From JACCVG01 sp963790245 (GTDB taxonomy: Bacteria; Actinomycetota; Thermoleophilia; Solirubrobacterales; Thermoleophilaceae), in the NCBI GenBank assembly GCA_963790245.1, contig CAWBNP010000002.1, forward strand, positions 1,736,001-1,800,000: a stretch of DNA of 64,000 bases, read 5' to 3'. Within the stretch, counting starts at the first letter, position 1. The number at the start of each line of letters is the position of its first letter. The notes under the pieces are model-generated. The model was not told where the DNA came from and searched no databases. It saw only the letters and a program-made list of their open reading frames with translations. This document shows, one piece after another, positions 50,123 to 59,577 of the stretch. Both the position numbers and the translations under genes were made by a program.

Positions 50123-50961
50123 CGGCCGACTGCCTTGATGGCGCTGTACTGCTTGCTGACGAACCCTGCCGAGGGCAAGTGCTCGAGGTAGCGGAGTCCA
50201 CCGATGAAGTCGAGGTCGGTCGAGTTCGTCAGCGCCACGTCGACGACCTCCGCGCCGCTCTCGGCGAGCAACCTTCGGATCTCCGCCTCGGGAACGCAGT
50301 GCATCTCGGCGGTCGCGTCTCTGACCGTCGGTTCCCCGGTCACCACGCCCGACCGCCGGAGCGCCCGCTGCAGTCTCGTTCTCAGCCCGACCGCGCTCTG
50401 CGTTCGTCGCGCGAGCAGCCGGGCGCGCTCGGCAAGGCCCTGCCCGGCCTGGATACGGTCGGGGATCTGCAAAACAACTACTCCGCCCGGCGCAAGCAGC
50501 CGTACGAACTCGCGGATGTAGGCAGTCGAGTAGCTCGGATCGATGTGCTGGAGCACCACGCTGGTGTAGACGAAGACGAACGCGTCACTCTCGAAGGTCG
50601 CGAGATCCGAGCTCTCGTTGAGGTGGAACGAGCACTTGAGGTTGGTGTTTGCTTCGCGAGCGAGCGAGACCATCGTCGGCGAGATGTCGACTCCACAGGC
50701 CGAGTCGAACCGCGCTCCGAGAGCTTGGGTCAGTCGCCCGATCCCGCAGCCGAAGTCCAGCGCACACCCCCCGGTCTCGGGAGTGACCCCGATTGAGGCC
50801 AGGCGGGCGAAGACGGTAGCGATCTCCTGTTCTCCCGCCGCGAAGAAGTCGTCGGTGTCCCAGCGCCGGCCGATCCGGTCGGGGTCCATCAGGGCAGCCC
50901 ACATGGGGTCGGCGCGCGCAAAGGTCTCCCAGTTGCGCTGAAGGTGCTCGAGGGATCCCAT
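50119..50961 (-). CDS. Class I SAM-dependent methyltransferase
   Basis: The 280-residue protein has motif I CALDFGCGIGRLTQAL, the acidic VDISPTM, and VYTSVVLQHIDPSYS followed by LLAPGGVVVLQIPD. This is a methyltransferase-11/25 type domain. Its C-terminal part is basic and may bind the glycan lipid. It belongs to the leftward sugar-modification run. Confidence 0.84.
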   Translation of the reverse strand: MGSLEHLQRNWETFARADPMWAALMDPDRIGRRWDTDDFFAAGEQEIATVFARLASIGVTPETGGCALDFGCGIGRLTQALGARFDSACGVDISPTMVSLAREANTNLKCSFHLNESSDLATFESDAFVFVYTSVVLQHIDPSYSTAYIREFVRLLAPGGVVVLQIPDRIQAGQGLAERARLLARRTQSAVGLRTRLQRALRRSGVVTGEPTVRDATAEMHCVPEAEIRRLLAESGAEVVDVALTNSTDLDFIGGLRYLEHLPSAGFVSKQYSAIKAVGR

Positions 50962-50997
50962 CCCGCGAAGAATGCACGATCGCCGCGACGTCCGGAG

Positions 50998-52296
50998 TCA
51001 GGCTGGCTCGGCGGGTTGGGCGCGCCTGCGCAGCGCACTGACGGCCAGGCCGAGCAGGAGCACCGCGAGCCCTGACATCGCCGCGATGACCAGCGCCACC
51101 GCGACGCCGAGCGCGCCGCCGAGTCCGGCCGCGATCGCGGCCGCGGGCACCAGAACCGCGAGCGACGCGACTTCGGCGGCCGTTCCGAGACCGGGGTAAC
51201 CTGCTCCCCTGGCCGCGTCGGCCAGCACGCGTCTGATTCCGACGATCCCCGCCGCGACGAGCAGCGCCCGAGCCAGGTCGATCGCCCCCGCGAAGGCCGC
51301 TCCGAAGAACAGCGGAATGAGCCAGCCCGCGGCAAGTTCAAGCACGACGACCACGGCCACGACGATCACGGCGGTTGCGCCTGTGCAGAGCCACATCGCG
51401 CGCCGGGCAGCGCGCGGCGAACCGCGCCGGGCCACGTAGGGGAAGACGACGAAGCCGATGCTTTGCGCAATGAATCGAGGCAGGTTTGTCAGCGCCAGGC
51501 CGACGACGTAGAGGCCGAGCTGGCCGGTCGAGAGGAAAAACCCGACGACGAGCTGGTCGATCTGGAGTGTGTCCGAGGGCGAGGCGCTGCCCAGGAATGC
51601 CTTCGCCCCGAAACGCTGGAGCTCAGTGAACGATGGTTCGGGCTGCGTCTCGGGCTCGGGTGGCAGCGTCGCTCGCGCCCGCCACACGGTCGCCATGGCG
51701 GTTGCCGCGTAAGCGACCACCCACGCAACCGTGACGGTGACGAGCGAGGCGAGCCCGGCAATCGCGAGCGCGCCGACGAAGACGGTGTGCATTACGGCGG
51801 GCAGCAGCCTGATCCCAGCCCACTGCTTGAACAGCTCGAGTCCCTGGAGAAACGCCATGCCCTCCATGACGACGATCATCAAGGGCACCATCGGGAGCGA
51901 GATCAGCGCCGCCAGCCTCACCGTCTCGTCGTCCGTCCCGACGGCAACGGTGAGCGCAGCCGCCTGGATGCCCAGTCCGACAACCGACTGCGCGAGCCCG
52001 ACGCGGACGATCAGCCGGGCGAGCGCCCGTCCGCCGCCTGGATCACGCGCGACCCAGTAGGTAATCGACGCGGGGAGGCCGGTCGATGCGACGTAGGCGA
52101 CGGCCAGGGCGATCGCTGCGAACAGGGCGAGGTGGCCGCGGTCCTCGACGCCGAGCAGGCGTGCGACGAGGATCCCGCTGACCAAGAGCGCGAGCTGTCC
52201 CGCGACCCCGCCGGCGATCGTCGTCAAGGCATCGCGTCCGACCGAGGCGCCGACGGCTGTGCGCGCCAGATCCTGCAGGCGGCGGGCGTATGTCAC
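50998..52296 (-). CDS. Polysaccharide flippase (Wzx/MATE-like)
   Basis: About 432 residues with twelve to fourteen membrane spans. Features are GGVAGQLALLVSGILVARLLGVEDRGHLALF at the first spans and an internal ASPSDTLQIDQLVVGFFLSTGQLGLYVVGLALTNLPRF, as in polysaccharide exporters that flip lipid-linked repeat units. I start it at GTG 52296, 20 bases after the glycosyltransferase stop; the longer frame overlaps that gene. Confidence 0.85.
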   Translation of the reverse strand: MTYARRLQDLARTAVGASVGRDALTTIAGGVAGQLALLVSGILVARLLGVEDRGHLALFAAIALAVAYVASTGLPASITYWVARDPGGGRALARLIVRVGLAQSVVGLGIQAAALTVAVGTDDETVRLAALISLPMVPLMIVVMEGMAFLQGLELFKQWAGIRLLPAVMHTVFVGALAIAGLASLVTVTVAWVVAYAATAMATVWRARATLPPEPETQPEPSFTELQRFGAKAFLGSASPSDTLQIDQLVVGFFLSTGQLGLYVVGLALTNLPRFIAQSIGFVVFPYVARRGSPRAARRAMWLCTGATAVIVVAVVVVLELAAGWLIPLFFGAAFAGAIDLARALLVAAGIVGIRRVLADAARGAGYPGLGTAAEVASLAVLVPAAAIAAGLGGALGVAVALVIAAMSGLAVLLLGLAVSALRRRAQPAEPA

Positions 52297-52316
52297 GCGG
52301 GACGGTGGGCGGCCGT

Positions 52317-53465
52317 TCAAGGCGCCGCCGCGACCGTACGGTAGAGCGCCGCGTAGTCCCGCGCGACAGACGCCCACGAGAGCTCGGCGGCGCGGGCCAA
52401 CCCGCGCGTGCGGAGGTCCTGCCTGAGTTCGGCCGACCCCAGCAGGCGCGCGACCGTCGCCGCGAGGCCGGCGGGATCATCGGCCGGGGCCGACAGCGCC
52501 GCCCCAGCGACCGCCTCGAGCAGAGCGGGCGCTGTCGAGGTCACAACCGGGGCTCCGCACGCGAGCGCCTCGATTGCCGGCCGGCCGAACCCTTCCCAAT
52601 GGGACGGGACGAGCACGACGTCGACGAGGTTGTAGAGCTCGATCAGGCGGACGTCGCTGACGCGGCCGAGGTCCTCGATCGCGTCGGAGACCCCGATCCG
52701 GACGGCCTGTGCGCGCTGTTCGGGCGACAGGGGGGTACCGACGCGCAGCAAGCGCCACGCCGGATCGGCGGCCCGCAGCTGAGCGAACGTCTCGATCGCA
52801 CCTTCGACGTTCTTGTAGGGAAACCCGGAGCTGACCTGAAGCATCAGCAACGCTCCGGGCGGGAACGACTTCCTCAGGACGGATCGCTGCGCTAGGTCCG
52901 CGGGCTTGAATGCCGCGCTGAGTCCGTTTGGGATGACGCTCGTCCGGTCGGGCGAGACCTTCGTCAGGCGAATCACATCGTTCCGCGTGGACTCGCTCAC
53001 GCACGCGACGTGCGCGGCCGTGCGTAGCCACGCCACGCTTGCGCGATACCTGGCGAGCGTCATATGCCCGACGCGGAAAGGCAGTTCCCCGTTGGCCGCC
53101 AGCAGCGGCATCAGGTCGTGGCACGTCACGACGGTCCGTCCGACGGGAAGAGCTCGGGCGAGGTGAGCGTAGCCTTGGTCGATGATGTGAAAGATGTCTG
53201 CGCGCTCTCGTCTGACCGCCCGTGGGTATGACACGAAGCGGGCCATGGTCCGGCCTCCGCGGCTTCCGATCGGCTTGCCGCCGCGGCGCTCTGCATCGGG
53301 AGGCTTCGCGACGGCGATCTCCATGCCGTCGATCGTCCGCAGCGCTGCCGACAACTCGGCGGACCACCGCTCGAGCGATGCGACCCCCTCGCTCAGCAAG
53401 GCCGGCAGGAGTGTGACCCGCAGCTCGTTCCGCTGGACCGCAGGTGGGATTGAAGATTCCGTCAT
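52317..53465 (-). CDS. Glycosyltransferase family 1/4-type
   Basis: The 382-residue enzyme starts at ATG 53465. The N-terminal half has DIFHIIDQGYAHLARALP and VVTCHDLMPL; the donor half has VSSGFPYKNVEGAIETF and PSHWEGFGRPAIEALACGAPVVTSTAPALLEAV, the usual EX7E motif. It transfers a sugar during assembly of the repeat unit. It is divergent from an epimerase gene (111 bases). Confidence 0.88.
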   Translation of the reverse strand: MTESSIPPAVQRNELRVTLLPALLSEGVASLERWSAELSAALRTIDGMEIAVAKPPDAERRGGKPIGSRGGRTMARFVSYPRAVRRERADIFHIIDQGYAHLARALPVGRTVVTCHDLMPLLAANGELPFRVGHMTLARYRASVAWLRTAAHVACVSESTRNDVIRLTKVSPDRTSVIPNGLSAAFKPADLAQRSVLRKSFPPGALLMLQVSSGFPYKNVEGAIETFAQLRAADPAWRLLRVGTPLSPEQRAQAVRIGVSDAIEDLGRVSDVRLIELYNLVDVVLVPSHWEGFGRPAIEALACGAPVVTSTAPALLEAVAGAALSAPADDPAGLAATVARLLGSAELRQDLRTRGLARAAELSWASVARDYAALYRTVAAAP

Positions 53466-53563
53466 GGTTGTTCGGCTCGGGCTGGACTTGCTCGGATCGA
53501 GCGAATCGGCCGAGTCGAGCCATTGTCGCCGGTCGGCGGCACCGTGAGTGTGGCGCTCGCCGC

Positions 53564-53569
53564 TATCGT
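53564..53569 (+). promoter_or_regulatory. Candidate -10 box before the epimerase
   Basis: TATCGT ends seven bases before the ATG at 53577, near the spacing seen before other leaderless candidates. Confidence 0.3.
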
Positions 53570-53576
53570 CGCTCTG

Positions 53577-54581
53577 ATGACCGCTCGGCATCGCGTGCTG
53601 GTGACCGGTGGGTCGGGGTTCATCGGGACGAATATGGTCGAGCGGCTACGGGGCGCCGGCGTCGAGGTCCTGAACCTCGACCCGAGTCCACCGCGCCATC
53701 CTGACCACCACGCCGTGTGGCGGCAGGCCGATCTGCGCGATGGCTCCCTGACGGCAGATATCGTCACGGAGCTTGAACCGTCGCACGTGGTCCACCTCGG
53801 CGCGCGGACCGATCTGACAGGGGAGACCCTGGCCGATTACAGCTCCAACACGGAGGGAACCCGCAACCTGGTCGGCGCGCTCCAGCACCTCGCGAAGCCC
53901 CCTCGGCTGGTTGTCGCGTCGACACGGATGGTCTGCCCGATCGGCTACCAACCACGCTCCTCAGACGACTACAACCCGCCGAACGCCTACGGCGAGAGCA
54001 AGGTGCTGACCGAGCAGATCGTGCGGCAAGCCGGCTACACGGGCACTTGGTGCCTAGTCCGGCCGACATCCATCTGGGGCCCCTGGTTCGGGGTTCCGTA
54101 CCGCGATTTCTTCCTCGCGGTGAAGCGCGGCCGCTACAGGCACCCCGCGGGACGTGCCATCCGCAAGTCCTTCGGTTACGTCGGCAACACCGTGCACCAG
54201 TTGACCGAGTTGCTGTTCGGGCTCCCCGATGAGTCCGTGCATCGACAGCTCTTCTACCTCGCCGACTACGAGCCGATCGAGGTCCTCCAATGGGCGCACC
54301 AGATTCAGGCCGAGATGGGCGGGCCCCCGGTCAGTACCGTGCCGCTCGCCGTTCTGCGCTTCGCCGCCCGAGCAGGCGACGTGCTCAAGTCGGCAGGCTG
54401 GGCGGAGCCGCCGCTGACCTCGTTCCGGCTGGGAAATCTCATCACCGAGATGGTTTACGACACCGATTCGCTCGAGAAGCTCGTCCCGGAGCTGCCGTTC
54501 GATGCCGGAGCAGGCGTCCGGCTGACCGCCGAGTGGTTCGCTGAGTTCGGGTCCGATCCACCTTCGGGAGACTCCTCGTGA
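53577..54581 (+). CDS. NAD-dependent epimerase/dehydratase
   Basis: The 334-residue extended SDR has VLVTGGSGFIGTNM, the YxxxK motif in AYGESK, and RPTSIWGPWFGVPYRDFF. The substrate region differs from GalE and GME, so it is a separate sugar-nucleotide enzyme. I start it at the ATG just before the first strand; a longer GTG frame begins at 53523. It overlaps the next glycosyltransferase by four bases. Confidence 0.85.
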   Translation: MTARHRVLVTGGSGFIGTNMVERLRGAGVEVLNLDPSPPRHPDHHAVWRQADLRDGSLTADIVTELEPSHVVHLGARTDLTGETLADYSSNTEGTRNLVGALQHLAKPPRLVVASTRMVCPIGYQPRSSDDYNPPNAYGESKVLTEQIVRQAGYTGTWCLVRPTSIWGPWFGVPYRDFFLAVKRGRYRHPAGRAIRKSFGYVGNTVHQLTELLFGLPDESVHRQLFYLADYEPIEVLQWAHQIQAEMGGPPVSTVPLAVLRFAARAGDVLKSAGWAEPPLTSFRLGNLITEMVYDTDSLEKLVPELPFDAGAGVRLTAEWFAEFGSDPPSGDSS

Positions 54582-55771
54582 GGGTTCTGTCGCTCGTATC
54601 GAGTTTCGACCCAGCCCGCGGCGGGACCCAGTCCGGCGCTCGCGGCCTGGTGCTCGCCGCCCAGCGAGCGGGAGTTCGCGAGGTCGTAGCGGCGGCGGGC
54701 ACGCGCGAAGCGCGCGAGCGTGCAGACCGTTTCGTTGCGTCGCTACGCGCCGAGGGAGTAGTGGTGGAACAATTCCCGACCCTGCCCTGGCCGCCCGAGG
54801 CCCCGGATCGCTGGGGCATCAGCTTTCAGCAGGCAGCCTGGGCCGCCCGGGGTCTGGGCGAGTTCGACGTCCTCCACATACACGGCGCTTGGGGCATGGG
54901 CTTGATCGCCGGCCTTCTTGCGGCTCGACGGAGGGCAATCCCCGTCGTCGTGACGCCTCACGAGTCGATGACGCAGTTCGACATGGACGATTCCCGCAGT
55001 GCCGCCCGCCGGACCCAGAAGGCGCTCCTCAAGCGAGTCTATCTCCACTACGCGACGCTGTTCGCATTCACCTCCGAGCTCGAGGCGCGCGATTCGATGC
55101 CTCTCGATGAAGCCGACCGACGCCGCGTCGTCCACTATCCGCTCGTCGACGGCACCGTGCCGCCCGCGTCCGTACGCGCCCGGGGAGATGGGCGCGAGCT
55201 GCGCGTCGGAATCGTCGGAAGGATCCACCCGAAGAAGAACCTCGACGTCCTGATCGAAGCGCTCGCCCTGACGCCTGAGCACGTCAAGCTCGTCGTTGCG
55301 GGGGATGCGCGTCACGGGTTCGTCGATTTGCCCAACCAGCTCCGCGCGCGTGCGGGCGAGGTCGGGATCGCCGATCGCATCGAGTGGCTCGGGTTCGTTG
55401 ACCCCGTCGACCGTAGCGCGCTGTTCGACAGCCTCGATCTGTTGGCAATGCCATCGGTTTTCGAGAGCTTCGGCATGTCGGCTGCGGAGGCGATGCTGGA
55501 GGGGCTGCCGGTCTTGGTCTCGCAGCGCACCGGGATTGCGGAGGTGATCCGCAGGCACGGCGGCGGGGTCGTGACCGACGCCTCGCCGGCCGCGGTAGCG
55601 GCGGCGCTACGCGAGATCGACTCTGATCGATCGAAGCTGCAGCGGATGGGGGAGGCCGCGCAGGTGGCGATCAGACAGGACCTCAGCTTCGCCGCCGTCG
55701 GCGACCAACTCGCTGCGATCTACGAGGAGGCTGTGAGTCGATCAGCCGGCGGGAGAGGGTCTGACGCGTGA
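54578..55771 (+). CDS. Glycosyltransferase family 4
   Basis: The 397-residue enzyme has VSSFDPARGGTQSGARGLV at the N-terminus (acceptor side), VLHIHGAWGMGLIAG, VGIVGRIHPKKNLDVLIEAL and PSVFESFGMSAAEAMLEGLPVLVS with the EX7E motif. It should extend the lipid-linked repeat unit. Its 3' end overlaps the convergent polymerase gene by 30 bases. Confidence 0.9.
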   Translation: MRVLSLVSSFDPARGGTQSGARGLVLAAQRAGVREVVAAAGTREARERADRFVASLRAEGVVVEQFPTLPWPPEAPDRWGISFQQAAWAARGLGEFDVLHIHGAWGMGLIAGLLAARRRAIPVVVTPHESMTQFDMDDSRSAARRTQKALLKRVYLHYATLFAFTSELEARDSMPLDEADRRRVVHYPLVDGTVPPASVRARGDGRELRVGIVGRIHPKKNLDVLIEALALTPEHVKLVVAGDARHGFVDLPNQLRARAGEVGIADRIEWLGFVDPVDRSALFDSLDLLAMPSVFESFGMSAAEAMLEGLPVLVSQRTGIAEVIRRHGGGVVTDASPAAVAAALREIDSDRSKLQRMGEAAQVAIRQDLSFAAVGDQLAAIYEEAVSRSAGGRGSDA

Positions 55772-57151
55772 GGATCCGGCGACCTCCCGTCGCCGGACCT
55801 GGCTGAGGCGAAAGACCAGCCACGCGGGGCCCACGTTGAGCAGGGCGAGGGTGAAGGCGTCGACGGTGCTGTCGCGGCAGGCGATGACGATCATCGGAAG
55901 CGCCAGCGCGAAGATCACCTGCGCCGCGGTTTCGGTCTTGTGCAGTCGGAACCACTCGTACAGCGTCCGGCCGATGATGCCGTAGAGGGCCAGTGCGAGG
56001 CCGCCAAGCAGGCCGAAGTCGATGTAGAAGACGAAGAGGTTCGAGAACTCCGGATTGGCGATGTGCGCCTGGTAGGCCGCCGGGGCCATCGTCGCGATCA
56101 CCTCTTCGCGGGGAGGGAGCGGCTTCTCCGGCCAGAGGTTGCGTGGGACCGGCCTGATCAGGAAGTCACGAAACGTCGACAGCCCGTAGGTGTGAGGGAC
56201 CTCGTCGGGGACGATCGTGAGGCCCGCGGCCAGTGCCGGGGCGATCGTGTTGTCCGGGCCGGTCAGCACCGGCGCGATGATCGAGGCGGGATTCAAGAGC
56301 ACCTCGACGGCCACCTCGACACGAGACTTCTCGCCGCGGATGTCGCTGAATCGTTCGGTGGCGATGACGGTCGACGCGAACATCATCAGCGCCACGAACG
56401 CGAGCACCGTTATCGCCCTCGGCCGCGCGTCGCGATAGAGATAGACGCAGACAGCCATCGCGAGGACAAGCGGACCGATGGCGATCCGGCTCCCGAACGA
56501 TCCCCAGACGATCATCACGAGGACCGCCAAAGCGAGCGCCAGCATCAAGACCGTCGGCTTTCGAAGCCGGAGGCCGACCGCGAACGTTACGAGCGAGGCG
56601 CCGACCAATATGAGTGGCGCCAGGACGAAGTAGCTCGAACCTTCCCTCAGCACCCGCTCGGTTCCGAGACTGCGCCCCCTCAAGATGAGGTCGACCGCCG
56701 AAAGTCCTCCGGCCTGGATCAGGAACAGCGCGAACAGGATCAGCCCCAGAAGGGAGGCCCCGATGCACAGGACGATCACGCGGTCGGACCGCCAGTCAGA
56801 CGGCGGTTTAGGGACCACCGCGGCAAGTCGCCTTCCGAGGGGCAGGTGGTAGCCGACCATGAACGCCGCACTGCCGATCAGGACGAGCAGGAGCATCTCG
56901 TCGAAGGTGCCGCGCAGGTCGACCCCAGGGCTCCAGAGGAAATCGAACTCCGCGTTCGCCAGCATCGCCACCGGCCGCAGAACGAACATCGCCGTGAAGG
57001 TCGCCGAGAAGATCACGATCGGTTCGAAGATGTCGAAACGGCGTCGCGCGACCCGCAAGACGATCGGTCCGAGGAGGATGAATGCGATCGTGCCGATCAA
57101 CAGACTCGATGTGTCGACCGACAACTCGGCGGCACCGATTCCGACGAACAC
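55742..57151 (-). CDS. O-antigen/exopolysaccharide polymerase (Wzy-like)
   Basis: The 469-residue protein has about twelve membrane spans and a large external loop around residues 270-370 (DEVPHTYGLSTFRDFLIRPVPRNLWPEKPLPPREE). The pattern PRNLWPEKP is usual in Wzy-type polymerases of actinobacterial and cyanobacterial loci. It joins repeat units flipped by the Wzx protein. Start is GTG 57151; the 126-base gap to the divergent methyltransferase holds no clear signal. Confidence 0.8.
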   Translation of the reverse strand: MFVGIGAAELSVDTSSLLIGTIAFILLGPIVLRVARRRFDIFEPIVIFSATFTAMFVLRPVAMLANAEFDFLWSPGVDLRGTFDEMLLLVLIGSAAFMVGYHLPLGRRLAAVVPKPPSDWRSDRVIVLCIGASLLGLILFALFLIQAGGLSAVDLILRGRSLGTERVLREGSSYFVLAPLILVGASLVTFAVGLRLRKPTVLMLALALAVLVMIVWGSFGSRIAIGPLVLAMAVCVYLYRDARPRAITVLAFVALMMFASTVIATERFSDIRGEKSRVEVAVEVLLNPASIIAPVLTGPDNTIAPALAAGLTIVPDEVPHTYGLSTFRDFLIRPVPRNLWPEKPLPPREEVIATMAPAAYQAHIANPEFSNLFVFYIDFGLLGGLALALYGIIGRTLYEWFRLHKTETAAQVIFALALPMIVIACRDSTVDAFTLALLNVGPAWLVFRLSQVRRREVAGSSRVRPSPAG

Positions 57152-57277
57152 CCCGGCCAGGGCGAGACAGGCGGCGGCTACCGCCTCGCCGCGACCTTCG
57201 AGCGGCGATCGACGAGGGGGACGAGCGGTCGGGTGGCGGGAGTCGAGACGGAGCAGAGCCCGTCATGATCTCATCCC

Positions 57278-58066
57278 ATGCCGAATTCGGAGAAGCTGCC
57301 GCCGTCACGGATATCCGGCTCCGACGATGTCGGACGGTCCGAGCTCTATGAGCATTACGTGACGACCCACTTCGCAGGCCTTGGCGGCGAGGGGGCGGCG
57401 ACCACCTTGAAGGGACAGATCCTTCGCCTGTTGCCAGAAGACCGCGGCGCCCGGATTGTCGACGTCGGCTGCGGGTCGGGCCAGCTGCTGCGACTGCTCA
57501 GGGCAAGGGGATACACCCGAATCAGCGGCGTCGACATGAGCGCCGAGCAGGTCGCGCTCGCCAGTGCTGACGGTGATCTCGAAGTCACGCACGGAGAGCT
57601 AGCCGACTACCTCTCATCGACATCTGCGGAATACGACGCGATCGTCGCGGTCGACCTTCTGGAGCACCTCGGGCGCGGCGAGATCGTGCCGTCGCTGCGC
57701 ATGATGCGCTCCGCGCTGGGTCCCGGCGGTCGGCTCGTTGCCCGGGTCCCGAACGCCCAGAGTCCGTTCGGGGGCCGGTACCGGTACGGAGACTTCACGC
57801 ACGAGACGTCCTTCACCCAGCACAGCATCAGTCAGATTCTTTTGGCGGCCGGCTTCGGCGAGATCCGGGTCGCGCCGGCGGAGCCGGTCGTACACGGCAT
57901 CGTCAGCGGCCTACGGCTGGTGCTCTGGAAGATGATCGCCGGCTTGCTCAAACTGGCGCTGGCTGCCGAGACGGGCATCCTGCGCGGCCACGTCGTCACG
58001 CAAAATCTGCTTGTGGTCGCGCGGGCCCCATCGCCGCGCCCCGCCGCGTCAGGGCAGCAGGAGTAG
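57278..58066 (+). CDS. Class I SAM-dependent methyltransferase
   Basis: The 262-residue protein has motif I RIVDVGCGSGQLLRLL, VDMSAEQVALA, and YDAIVAVDLLEHLGRGEIVPSLRMMRSALGPGGRLVARVPN. The C-terminal half has RYRYGDFTHETSFT and a hydrophobic segment near residue 210, suggesting membrane contact. It probably modifies a sugar in the locus. Its end overlaps the convergent FkbM gene by 18 bases. Confidence 0.84.
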   Translation: MPNSEKLPPSRISGSDDVGRSELYEHYVTTHFAGLGGEGAATTLKGQILRLLPEDRGARIVDVGCGSGQLLRLLRARGYTRISGVDMSAEQVALASADGDLEVTHGELADYLSSTSAEYDAIVAVDLLEHLGRGEIVPSLRMMRSALGPGGRLVARVPNAQSPFGGRYRYGDFTHETSFTQHSISQILLAAGFGEIRVAPAEPVVHGIVSGLRLVLWKMIAGLLKLALAAETGILRGHVVTQNLLVVARAPSPRPAASGQQE

Positions 58067-58973
58067 GTCCGTGAACGCAGTGCCTGAATAGGCCCCAACG
58101 AGAGCCGGCAGCTCGGCGATCGGGACGGGCCAGTGCCGCGACGCCGCAGACGGCGCGAGGTCGACGAAGCGGCGATCTGTCGAGGTCAGAAGCTCTAGAA
58201 AACGCTGAAGGCCTCCCGACTGCTCCAGCCCGTAAGGCCAGAACTCGACCACGATCGGAGCCTCGGAGTAGAGCAGCGAGCCCGCGGCCGCGAGGATCTG
58301 GGCCTCATGGCCCTGCGCGTCGATCCAGGCGAGCACAATCTCGGACATGATTCATCCGACCGCTCTCGACAAGCGCGTCGATGGTGGTCGCCGGCAGGTC
58401 CACCACAGATCGTGCGTGCTCGCCGTAAGCGTTGTCGAGCTCCTCTCCTTCGACGCGCACCCGCCCGTCGCCCCAGTTGTCCTCAGCCTGCTCGAAGCAG
58501 ACCGTCCCGATCCGATCTGAGACAGCCGTCCGAATGCAGTCGATCTGGGAGGCGACGCCGTTCAGTTCGGCGTTGCGCTCGAGCAGGTCGCAGTTCGCCG
58601 GTAACGCTTCGACGCAGATCGCACGGGCGAACCGACCTCCGGCCACAGCCGTCACGGATGTCGTGCCGATATTCGCCCCGATGTCCAGGAATGTTCCAGC
58701 CGAGAGGCTCGCCATCGGAACCCCCGCCTTCCCCAGCCACTCGACAGCGCTATCCAGCGTCCCGCGCTCGAGCGCCATGTCGGCGAACGTAAGTCGACCC
58801 ACCCCCTCGTCGTCGGTCCGCACGAGGAACCTGAGTCCGTCCTGCTCGGCCACGACGAGCGGGGTGAAGTGCCGCGCAAGCCTGAAGAACTGCTCCCGGA
58901 TCAACAAGCGGCGCTGACCGCGGTAATTGAGGCCGGCTTTAAGGAGCGCCTTGGGGAGAGGTGTGTATGGCAC
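58049..58973 (-). pseudogene. FkbM-family methyltransferase, interrupted by a one-base frameshift
   Basis: Two frames together form one FkbM protein of about 308 residues. The first (from about GTG 58973) carries FLDIGANIGTTSVTAVAGG and ICVEALPANCDLLERNAELNG and reads to TTIDALVESGRM. The second continues with SEIVLAWIDAQGHEAQILAAAG to the stop at 58049. FkbM proteins normally read DALxxxxxxxxSxIxLxWIDxQGHE without break, so one extra base lies at about 58345-58355. Family members methylate hydroxyls of glycans or lipids. Confidence 0.8.
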
Positions 58974-59031
58974 CCCGCCATCGTATTGACCCCGATCCGC
59001 GCTGATCCCGACGGTCACCGATAATGAAGCC

Positions 59032-59550
59032 GTGGATGACGACCGTCGCTTTTTGAAGCTCGTCAAGGCCGACATCGACGCGGCGCGCGATCAGTTCGGC
59101 AGCGCCGTCTCGCATGCCTTCCCGAACCTGTTCGTCGCGCTGAGTCATCGGGTCGCTCACGCGCTCGAGCAGCGGGGCAGGCGGTGGTCGGCTCACTTCG
59201 TCGCGCTCGTCTGCCACGTTCTCACGGGTGCCGAGATCCGGCCCTCGGCCCGCATCGGCCCCGGCCTGCGGATCGTTCACCCTACGGGCATCGTCATCGG
59301 GACCGAGGTCGTGACCGGGCGAAATCTCGCGCTTTGGGGCTCCAACACCCTGGGCTATTCCAGATTCACCGATCCCTCGCTTCCGCAGGGCTGGCCGACG
59401 CTCGGGGACGACGTGATCGTCCTGAGCCACGCCAGCGTCCTGGGGCGGGTGTCGGTCGGGGACCGAGTGCTCGTTGCCGCCTACACCTTGGTCCTCGATG
59501 ACATGCCCGCGGGCAGCCGTCCTCGTGGGGTCCCTGCCCGCGCTGGATAG
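59032..59550 (+). CDS. Serine acetyltransferase-like hexapeptide acyltransferase
   Basis: The 172-residue protein has an N-terminal helical part and a left-handed beta-helix: GAEIRPSARIGPGLRIVHPTGIVIGTEVVTGRNLALWGSNTLG, then PTLGDDVIVLSHASVLGRVSVGDRVLVAAYTLVL. The His in RIVHPTG is the usual base. It resembles CysE-like proteins often found in polysaccharide loci, where they acetylate sugars. True cysteine synthesis is possible but less likely here. Confidence 0.82.
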   Translation: MDDDRRFLKLVKADIDAARDQFGSAVSHAFPNLFVALSHRVAHALEQRGRRWSAHFVALVCHVLTGAEIRPSARIGPGLRIVHPTGIVIGTEVVTGRNLALWGSNTLGYSRFTDPSLPQGWPTLGDDVIVLSHASVLGRVSVGDRVLVAAYTLVLDDMPAGSRPRGVPARAG

Positions 59551-59577
59551 TCGTCCTCTGTAGGGTCGGCATCCCCC

